Below, in pieces: positions 1 to 4,739 of a stretch of 7,734 nucleotides of DNA. How positions within the stretch are numbered: the stretch's first letter is position 1; every line of letters begins with the position of its first letter. The position numbers were made by a program, and so were the translations under genes. The stretch spans positions 1 to 7,734 of the forward strand of contig UQOT01000088.1 in assembly GCA_900542675.1 (NCBI GenBank), written 5' to 3'. Source of the stretch: an uncultured Eubacteriales bacterium. GTDB lineage: Bacteria > Bacillota > Clostridia > Monoglobales > Monoglobaceae. The notes under the pieces were generated by a model. It made no database searches. It had not been told where the DNA came from and saw nothing but the letters and a program-made list of their open reading frames with translations.

Positions 1-26
1 GTATTATTTTCTTGCTTTTTAAAAAA

Positions 27-61
27 TTGACGTTGCATTGTTTAAATTGTTGTGATATAAT
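27..61 (+). promoter_or_regulatory. Probable sigma-A promoter of the hydrogenase operon, extended -10
   Basis: A perfect TATAAT lies at 56-61, preceded by TG at 53-54, giving an extended -10 (TGnTATAAT). Seventeen bases upstream is a weak -35, TTGCAT at 33-38. A better -35 match, TTGACG at 27-32, is 23 bases from the -10 and so out of register. An extended -10 can work with a poor -35. Transcription would start near 67-69, leaving a leader of about 75 bases before the first gene. The region is strongly AT-rich compared with the genes after it. The prediction is from sequence pattern alone. Confidence 0.6.
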
Positions 62-129
62 ATTTTAGAATGTGAATTTTTATGTACTTTTTGATTAAGT
101 TTGTTTTAAAATTAAAGATTTTATATATT

Positions 130-135
130 AGGAGG
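130..135 (+). promoter_or_regulatory. Ribosome binding site of hydC
   Basis: A full AGGAGG lies 8 bases before the ATG at 144. It fixes the start of the first gene and shows that the operon begins here. Confidence 0.85.
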
Positions 136-143
136 TTTCACAA

Positions 144-623
144 ATGGCGATACCATTTAAGGGAACAAAAGAGCAGGAAGAGCAGCTTATGGAGGTTATC
201 GCGGCTCATAATGATCAGAAGGGCGCGACCATTCCGGTTCTGCACGAGGCGCAGGAGATTTACGGCTATCTTCCTATAGAGGTTCAGACAATGATTGCCG
301 AGGGGCTTAATGTACCGCTTGCTGAGGTTTACGGAATTGTTACGTTCTATACTCAGTTTTCGCTCAATCCTAAGGGCGAATATCCTATAGGGGTCTGTCT
401 CGGAACGGCGTGCTATGTTAAGGGAAGCGGTGATATACTTGAGAAAATCAAGGAAATCCTTGGTATTGATGTTGGTGAGTGTACCGCGGACGGCAAGTTT
501 TCGCTTGATGCAACGCGCTGTATAGGTGCTTGCGGCCTTGCGCCGGTTATGACAATCGGTGATGATGTGCACGGCAGACTTACCGTTGACCAGATTGAAG
601 GCATTTTGAAACAGTATATGTAA
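144..623 (+). CDS. hydC: NuoE-like [2Fe-2S] subunit of NAD-linked [FeFe]-hydrogenase (HydC / HndA)
   Basis: This 159-residue cytoplasmic protein matches the 24 kDa NADH dehydrogenase (NuoE) family in length and layout. An N-terminal helical part (about 1-75, with the family-like stretch VPLAEVYGIVTFYTQFSL) is followed by a thioredoxin-like [2Fe-2S] domain. The four expected ligands are visible as C85-x4-C90 and C126-x3-C130. In HydABC/HndABCD enzymes this subunit is docked to the NADH/FMN subunit and stores or relays electrons near the flavin. The partner genes hndB, hydB and hydA lie about 3.7 kb downstream, separated by six signalling-type genes, which is an unusual split. The start is supported by AGGAGG 8 bases upstream. 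The gene follows the only clear promoter and ends 12 bases before the next one, so it should be co-transcribed. A NuoE of another flavin oxidoreductase is possible in isolation, but the context argues for the hydrogenase. Confidence 0.92.
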   Translation: MAIPFKGTKEQEEQLMEVIAAHNDQKGATIPVLHEAQEIYGYLPIEVQTMIAEGLNVPLAEVYGIVTFYTQFSLNPKGEYPIGVCLGTACYVKGSGDILEKIKEILGIDVGECTADGKFSLDATRCIGACGLAPVMTIGDDVHGRLTVDQIEGILKQYM

Positions 624-635
624 AGGAGCAGCCTT

Positions 636-1004
636 ATGATATTATCTGAAATTGCAGATGTGATAAAAGCGGAAGTCTTAAGCGGCGAGAGCGCAGATGA
701 GCTCAATAACATCAATATACATAATGCGTGCGGCAGTGATTTAATGAGCGATGTTTTGGCGTTTGTCAAGGATCAGTCGCTTTTGCTGACCGGACTTGTT
801 AATCTTCAGGTGGTCAGAACTGCAGAAATGATGGATATTCGCGCTGTTTGCTTTGTCCGCGGTAAAACGCCCCCGGAGAGCTTGATTGAGCTTGCAAAGG
901 AACTCGGAATAGTAATACTTAAAACGCAGTTACCTATGTATATTGCTTGCGGAAGGCTTTATTTGAGCGGCTTGGAGGGACGAAAAGATGCTGAAGCATT
1001 ATAA
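636..1004 (+). CDS. DRTGG-domain protein (first copy)
   Basis: A small single-domain protein of 122 residues resembling the DRTGG domain family, known as a module beside CBS domains, in phosphate acetyltransferases and near HPr-kinase-like proteins; the domain's ligand is not firmly known. Recognisable is the core ACGSDLMSDVLAFVKDQ (about 31-47), followed by LLLTGLVNLQVVRTAEMMDI and a C-terminal part with a CGRLYLSGL segment. No membrane segment or signal peptide is evident. A ribosome binding site, AAAGGAG at 622-628, overlaps the stop of hydC, and the gene's last 17 bases overlap the next gene, which suggests coupled translation. A second, divergent DRTGG protein occurs downstream in the same cassette. 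The family call is firm from pattern memory; the role (ligand sensing or docking for the adjacent ATPase) is inference. Confidence 0.8.
   Translation: MILSEIADVIKAEVLSGESADELNNINIHNACGSDLMSDVLAFVKDQSLLLTGLVNLQVVRTAEMMDIRAVCFVRGKTPPESLIELAKELGIVILKTQLPMYIACGRLYLSGLEGRKDAEAL
974..980 (+). promoter_or_regulatory. Ribosome binding site inside the DRTGG gene for the RsbW-like ATPase
   Basis: GGAGGGA lies 7 bases before the ATG at 988 and wholly inside the coding region of the upstream gene. It supports that start and the 17-base overlap of the two genes. Confidence 0.75.
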
Positions 1005-1398
1005 TATCGACGGACATGATTTCTCCATTGCCGGCGAGGCGTCGAGTGATTTTAAAAGACGGCTTAAAAAGCTCGGTATTTCACCTGATGTTATTCGACG
1101 TGTTGCAATAGCAATGTATGAGGCTGAGATAAATACGATTATCCACGGCGGTGGTGGAAGCTGTGACGCTGAGATTTCAAAGGATAAGATAACTATTACG
1201 TTTAAAGACGAGGGTCCGGGAATAAAGGATATTGAACTCGCTATGCAGGAAGGGTATTCCACTGCAACGGAGCAGATAAGAGAGCTCGGATTTGGCGCCG
1301 GAATGGGTCTTCCGAACATCAAAAAGTATACTGATAATATGGAGATAGAGACCGAGCCGGGTGAGGGAACAACAGTTAGACTTATTATAAATATGTGA
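988..1398 (+). CDS. RsbW/SpoIIAB-like GHKL ATPase (anti-sigma factor / serine kinase fold)
   Basis: A stand-alone 136-residue GHKL (histidine-kinase-type) ATPase. Visible motifs are the N-box EAEINT with E45, E47 and N49, the G1 box D74-E-G-P-G78, and the G2 box GFGAGMGLPNIKKY (101-114), followed by a final strand with GEGTTVRLII. The length and the lack of a dimerisation/phospho-acceptor domain resemble anti-sigma factors and serine kinases of the RsbW/SpoIIAB type rather than a sensor histidine kinase. Such proteins usually phosphorylate an STAS anti-anti-sigma protein, but none is encoded here. The gene overlaps the preceding DRTGG gene by 17 bases and lies 9 bases before the hydrogenase-like sensor gene. 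It probably acts in the same signal path, perhaps reading the sensor's redox state. The ATPase fold is confident; the substrate is unknown. Confidence 0.87.
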   Translation: MLKHYNIDGHDFSIAGEASSDFKRRLKKLGISPDVIRRVAIAMYEAEINTIIHGGGGSCDAEISKDKITITFKDEGPGIKDIELAMQEGYSTATEQIRELGFGAGMGLPNIKKYTDNMEIETEPGEGTTVRLIINM

Positions 1399-1407
1399 GG
1401 TGATAGG

Positions 1408-2682
1408 ATGTCGTACTTTCATTCTGTGACACTTGACAAGGACAAGTGCCGCGGCTGTACAAACTGTATAAAGAGATGTCCTACCGAAGCGATAAGAGTC
1501 AGAGACGGCAAGGCAAAGATTATAAAGGCGCGCTGCATCGACTGCGGCGAGTGCATAAGAGTTTGTCCGTATCACGCGAAGCGCGCCGTGACGGACTCGT
1601 TTGACGAGCTTTTAAAATACAAGCATAATATAGCGCTGCCCGCACCGTCGTTTTACGGTCAGTTCAGCGACGTGACCGATATAAACGTAATTTTGACAGG
1701 TCTTAAAAAAATAGGATTTGACGATGTGTTTGAGGTTGCACGGGGCGCTGAGTATATAAGCAATGCCACAAAGGAAATGAATAAAAGCGGCAAGCTTAAA
1801 AGTCCGGTTATAAGCAGTGCGTGCCCGGCGGTTATCAGGCTTATCAGGGTTAGGTTTCCCAATCTGATTGATAAAATTGTAGACCTTATATCACCGATGG
1901 AAGCGGCGGGTCAGCTTGCAAGGCGCGAGGCTGCTGAGAAAACCGGACTTAAGGATGAGGATATAGGCGTGTTTTTTATAACGCCGTGTCCCGCTAAGAT
2001 GACAAGTATAAAGTCGCCGCTGACGCTTAATAAGTCAGCGATAAGCGGTGCGATTTCGGTTAATGACGTATTCGCAAAGCTGTTTCCGGTACTCGGTGAT
2101 GTAAAGCCCGAAAATCTGATGAGGGCTTCGGCAGGTGGAGTGCATTGGTCAAAGAGCGGCGGTGAGGCGGATGAAACCGGTATTGAAAACTACATAGCGG
2201 TTGACGGAATTGAAAACGTTATAAAAATTCTTGAGGAAATTGAGGATGACAAGGTCTTTGGCATAGACTTTATTGAATTGCTCGCCTGTCTCGGCGGGTG
2301 CGTCGGCGGAGTTTTAAATGTAGTCAATGGTTTTGTGGCGAAAAACAAGATAAAGAGTCTTACAAAGAATTTGCCGCAGGCAGCTGAGCCGTGCAGTGAT
2401 ACGGAAATTTCATTAAATAATACACGCAAAATAGTATACGAGCCGATAATGCAGCTGAGCGATGATTTTGACGAAGCTATGGAAATGATGGATAGGCTTG
2501 AGGAAATATGCGACTCGCTTCCGGGGCTTGACTGCGGTTCGTGCGGCGCTCCGTCGTGCCGCGCACTTGCGGAGGATATTGTCCGCGGATTTGCGGACGA
2601 GAGCTTTTGTATAATTAATTTGAAAGCCAAGCTGCACGACCTTACGGACAGCGGCGCCGGTAATTCGGACGATAAGGAGTAG
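1408..2682 (+). CDS. Putative sensory [FeFe]-hydrogenase-like protein (group D / HydS type)
   Basis: A 424-residue iron-sulfur protein in three parts. Residues 10-58 form a 2x[4Fe-4S] ferredoxin (C14, C17, C20, C24; C43, C46, C49, C53). Residues about 75-320 are an H-cluster domain. Residues about 370-405 carry a four-cysteine Fe-S motif (C376, C379, C384, C401) of the type seen in RnfB and corrinoid-protein subunits. The H-cluster ligands look intact: C139 in SSACPAV, C194 in TPCPAKM, C294 and C298 in ACLGGCVGG. The proton-relay cysteine of catalytic enzymes is alanine (A138), and other relay residues also differ. As I recall, this is the pattern of sensory HydS/group D proteins, though those named group C usually carry a PAS domain, absent here. 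The start has GAGGTGAT just upstream. A role as H2 or redox sensor is inference; a slow catalyst cannot be excluded. Confidence 0.85.
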   Translation: MSYFHSVTLDKDKCRGCTNCIKRCPTEAIRVRDGKAKIIKARCIDCGECIRVCPYHAKRAVTDSFDELLKYKHNIALPAPSFYGQFSDVTDINVILTGLKKIGFDDVFEVARGAEYISNATKEMNKSGKLKSPVISSACPAVIRLIRVRFPNLIDKIVDLISPMEAAGQLARREAAEKTGLKDEDIGVFFITPCPAKMTSIKSPLTLNKSAISGAISVNDVFAKLFPVLGDVKPENLMRASAGGVHWSKSGGEADETGIENYIAVDGIENVIKILEEIEDDKVFGIDFIELLACLGGCVGGVLNVVNGFVAKNKIKSLTKNLPQAAEPCSDTEISLNNTRKIVYEPIMQLSDDFDEAMEMMDRLEEICDSLPGLDCGSCGAPSCRALAEDIVRGFADESFCIINLKAKLHDLTDSGAGNSDDKE

Positions 2683-2687
2683 TTTTT

Positions 2688-3029
2688 ATGAAGGTATCGG
2701 AATTTATAGAGCGCGGCGGTTATGAGCTTTTAACAAAAGCGGATTATGACGACCGCGAGATAACGGGCTGTTATGTCGGCGACCTTTTAAGTTGGGTTAT
2801 GGGCAGAGCGCAGAGCGGCGACGTTTGGATAACCGTAATGAGCAATATTAACATTGCGGCTGTTGCCTCGCTTGCGGATACTGCGTGTATTATGCTTGCA
2901 GAGGGAGTTGCTGTCGGTGACGATGTAATCAGCCGCGCAAGCGGGCAGGATATAATAATTCTGCGCTCCGATAAAACGAGCTATGAACTCTGTGCTGATT
3001 ATTACATATTCAGCCGTGAAAAATGCTGA
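2688..3029 (+). CDS. DRTGG-domain protein (second, divergent copy)
   Basis: A 113-residue protein with a DRTGG-like core: GCYVGDLLSWVMGRAQSGDV (27-46) followed by a WITVMSNINIAAVASLAD segment and an ACIMLAEGV strand. It parallels the first copy's GSDLMSDVLAFVKDQ and LLLTGLVNLQVVRTAEMMD segments but is clearly divergent, so the two are ancient paralogues rather than a recent duplication. No catalytic motif, Fe-S ligand set or membrane helix is visible. The ribosome binding site AAGGAG at 2674-2679 supports the start. The gene lies 5 bases after the hydrogenase-like sensor gene and overlaps the PHP phosphoesterase gene by 7 bases. A ligand-binding or docking partner for the PHP protein or the sensor is plausible but unproven. 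Confidence 0.7.
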   Translation: MKVSEFIERGGYELLTKADYDDREITGCYVGDLLSWVMGRAQSGDVWITVMSNINIAAVASLADTACIMLAEGVAVGDDVISRASGQDIIILRSDKTSYELCADYYIFSREKC

Positions 3030-3730
3030 GTTATGACTTTCATATTCATTCAGCGCTTTCTCCGTGCGGCGATATGGATATGACGCCCAATAATATTGTG
3101 AATATGGCAAAGCTTCTTGGACTTGACGCTGTCGCTGTGACTGACCACAACAGCATAGGCAACGCGGTGTCGGCCATGAAGGTCGGCGAGCGCGTCGGTC
3201 AGTGTGTGATACCGGGTATGGAGGTTGAGACTGCCGAGGCGGTTCACGTCTTGACGCTTTATCCGAGTATTGACAGGGCAAAGCCGGTGGCTGATGCGGT
3301 GTATAGTGCGCTGCCGGATATTAAGAATAAGCCTGAGCTTTTCGGAAAGCAGGCGTTTATGGATGAATATGACAATATAGTGGGGTATGAGGACAGACTG
3401 CTGCTATCATCAACGACAATAACGCTGGGCGAGCTTTTGTATATAGTAAAGGATGTTGGCGGACTGTTTATTCCGGCACACGTTGACAGACATTCGTACA
3501 GCATACTTACAAATCTTGGGTTTATACCCGAGGATTTAAATGTTGATATAATTGAGATGTCAAAGAATGTGGCGGATATTGATGAGTATTTAAACAACAG
3601 ACCCGATTTGAGAGGAATTAGAATACTGAGTAATTCCGACGCGCATTATCTTGAGGATATTTCGGAGCCTGTGAACTTTTTGAATATCAAAAATCCGAGT
3701 GAGATTTTTGATTTATCCGCATGGAACTAA
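3023..3730 (+). CDS. PHP-domain metal-dependent phosphoesterase
   Basis: A 235-residue PHP-family protein. The metal-site motifs occur in the usual order: D5-x-H7-x-H9, T40-D41-H42, E67 in GMEVET, H75, H153 in PAHVD, and D206-x-H208 in SNSDAHYLED. The family includes the polymerase/histidinol phosphatase fold, whose members hydrolyse phosphomonoesters or oligonucleotides with two or three metals. The set is complete, so an active enzyme is expected. Its substrate is unknown; similar proteins are annotated as hydrolases of 3',5'-nucleotide-type or sugar phosphates. Between two signalling genes it may turn over a signal molecule or phosphorylated partner (inference). The start overlaps the previous gene by 7 bases (ATG at 3023, upstream stop at 3027-3029) with no good ribosome binding site, so translation is probably coupled. 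Confidence 0.85.
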   Translation: MLSYDFHIHSALSPCGDMDMTPNNIVNMAKLLGLDAVAVTDHNSIGNAVSAMKVGERVGQCVIPGMEVETAEAVHVLTLYPSIDRAKPVADAVYSALPDIKNKPELFGKQAFMDEYDNIVGYEDRLLLSSTTITLGELLYIVKDVGGLFIPAHVDRHSYSILTNLGFIPEDLNVDIIEMSKNVADIDEYLNNRPDLRGIRILSNSDAHYLEDISEPVNFLNIKNPSEIFDLSAWN

Positions 3731-3750
3731 GGCTTGGATGGTGAAATGTT

Positions 3751-4302
3751 ATGAAGGAACTATCGCTTAATATACTTGATATAGCGAAGAATTCCGTTAA
3801 GGCGGGAGCGTCGCTTATTGAGATTATTATAGATGAAGATATAGGAAACAATCTGCTTAAAATAGTAATTATCGATGACGGGTGTGGGATGAGCGCTGAT
3901 ATGCTGGCGCGGGTTAGGGATCCGTTCACCACTACCAGAACAACGCGCAAGGTCGGTATGGGAATACCTTTATTTGAACTTGCGGCGGTTCAGGCGGGCG
4001 GTTCGCTTGATATAACGTCGGCTGAAGGGCAGGGCACGTGCGTTACAGCGGTGTTTTTGTATGACAGCATTGACCGTGCGCCCATCGGCGATATTGCCGG
4101 GACGATTGTGACGCTTATATCCGGCAGCCCGGAAATTGACTTTAAATACACGCACAGAATATGCGGAAGAGAACTTGTACTTGATACAAGAGAGATTAAA
4201 GATGTTATGGGAGGAGTTCCGATTGACTCGACCGAAGTCTTATCTTGGATTATGGATTATATAACCGAAGGACTTGCGGAAATTAAATGTGAAAATGATT
4301 AA
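3751..4302 (+). CDS. GHKL-family ATPase with an unusual C-terminal extension
   Basis: A 183-residue protein whose first 105 residues are a GHKL ATP-binding domain. The N-box is LDIAKNSVKAGA (D10, N14, S15), G1 is D42-D-G-C-G-M47, and a PFTTTR segment (58-63) precedes the G2 box KVGMGIPL (67-74), with GQGT near 93-96. No dimerisation/phospho-acceptor histidine domain is present, so it is not a normal sensor histidine kinase. Residues about 106-183 form a soluble extension (CGRELVLDTREIKDVMGGVP and a C-terminal helix) that I recall from hydrogenase-linked ATPases but cannot name as a domain. It differs clearly from the RsbW-like ATPase upstream. A partial ribosome site (GGTGA at 3740-3744) supports the start. 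It is the last gene before the widest intergenic gap in the cluster. Kinase, chaperone-like or sensor function remains open. Confidence 0.82.
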   Translation: MKELSLNILDIAKNSVKAGASLIEIIIDEDIGNNLLKIVIIDDGCGMSADMLARVRDPFTTTRTTRKVGMGIPLFELAAVQAGGSLDITSAEGQGTCVTAVFLYDSIDRAPIGDIAGTIVTLISGSPEIDFKYTHRICGRELVLDTREIKDVMGGVPIDSTEVLSWIMDYITEGLAEIKCEND

Positions 4303-4358
4303 CTTTATTATAAATCTGATAATACGGTTTAATGTAAAATTGATTTGGAGGTCAGAAA
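4303..4358 (+). promoter_or_regulatory. AT-rich junction, possible weak internal promoter and RBS before hndB
   Basis: This 56-base gap is the widest between genes and is much richer in A and T than its flanks. It contains -10-like hexamers (TATAAA at 4309-4314, GATAAT at 4318-4323, TAAAAT at 4335-4340), but no convincing -35 at 16-18 bases upstream of any. No stable hairpin with a T run was seen, so a terminator is unlikely. The firm part is GGAGGT at 4347-4352, 6 bases before the hndB start. An internal promoter would let the enzyme genes be transcribed apart from the cassette, but this is speculative. Confidence 0.3.
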
Positions 4359-4736
4359 ATGAAGAGTTTGGCAGAGCTTAAAGCAATTCGTGACAAAGTT
4401 CAGAGTCAGATGAATTTAAGAGAGGACACAAGCAGCGGAACGCGCATTGTTGTCGGTATGGCAACCTGCGGTATTGCGGCGGGCGCAAGACCGGTGCTTA
4501 ATGAGTTTCTTCAGGAAATTGACAAGAGGAATTTGTCCGATGTGACGGTTTCGCAGACCGGATGTATCGGTATGTGCAGGCTTGAGCCTATCGTTGAGGT
4601 TATAAGACCCGGCGAGGAAAAGGTGACATATGTAAAAATGACGCCCGATAAGGTTGCGAAAATCGTTACCGAACATATAGTAAACGGCAGACCGGTTGCT
4701 GAATATACAATCGGCGCACAGACAGGAGGCAAATAA
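4359..4736 (+). CDS. hndB: Ferredoxin-like subunit of NAD(P)-linked hydrogenase (HndB type)
   Basis: A 125-residue protein with an N-terminal helix (about 1-25) and a thioredoxin-like [2Fe-2S] ferredoxin fold (about 28-112), ending in a short tail. Its gene position, between a NuoE-like gene and a NuoF-like gene, matches HndB of the HndABCD NADP-reducing hydrogenase of Desulfovibrio. The visible cysteines are C37 in MATCGIAAGAR and C69-x3-C73 in TGCIGMCRLEP. The usual pattern C-x4-C ... C-x3-C has four, so one expected ligand (the first, position 32) is absent, being V32. If a cluster is bound, another residue or a partner subunit must supply the fourth ligand; a structural role without a cluster is also possible. 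The start has GGAGGT 6 bases upstream, and hydB begins 3 bases after the stop. By family knowledge it sits beside the NADH/FMN subunit. Confidence 0.85.
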   Translation: MKSLAELKAIRDKVQSQMNLREDTSSGTRIVVGMATCGIAAGARPVLNEFLQEIDKRNLSDVTVSQTGCIGMCRLEPIVEVIRPGEEKVTYVKMTPDKVAKIVTEHIVNGRPVAEYTIGAQTGGK

Positions 4737-4739
4737 CAG

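Noticed and set aside
1..30. T-run and A-run at the left edge as the tail of an upstream terminator
   Set aside because: No GC-rich stem precedes the run inside the window, so a terminator cannot be supported.
33..68. A possible Rex (NADH/NAD sensor) operator overlapping the promoter, from the TTGTT-rich stretch
   Set aside because: The stretch lacks the inverted second half (TTAACAA-like); its repeats are direct, not palindromic. AT-rich composition explains it.
138..572. Long minus-strand reading frame across hydC
   Set aside because: It lies opposite a clear NuoE-family gene, has no convincing ribosome site and no recognisable motif; it is a coding shadow.
2190..2630. Minus-strand open frame of 146 codons over the 3' half of the sensor gene
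   Set aside because: Ser/Pro-rich composition is typical of antisense shadows, and the plus strand here encodes clear Fe-S motifs.
3751..4302. Sensor histidine kinase
   Set aside because: It has the ATP-binding boxes but no phospho-acceptor histidine/dimerisation region and no sensor or membrane part.
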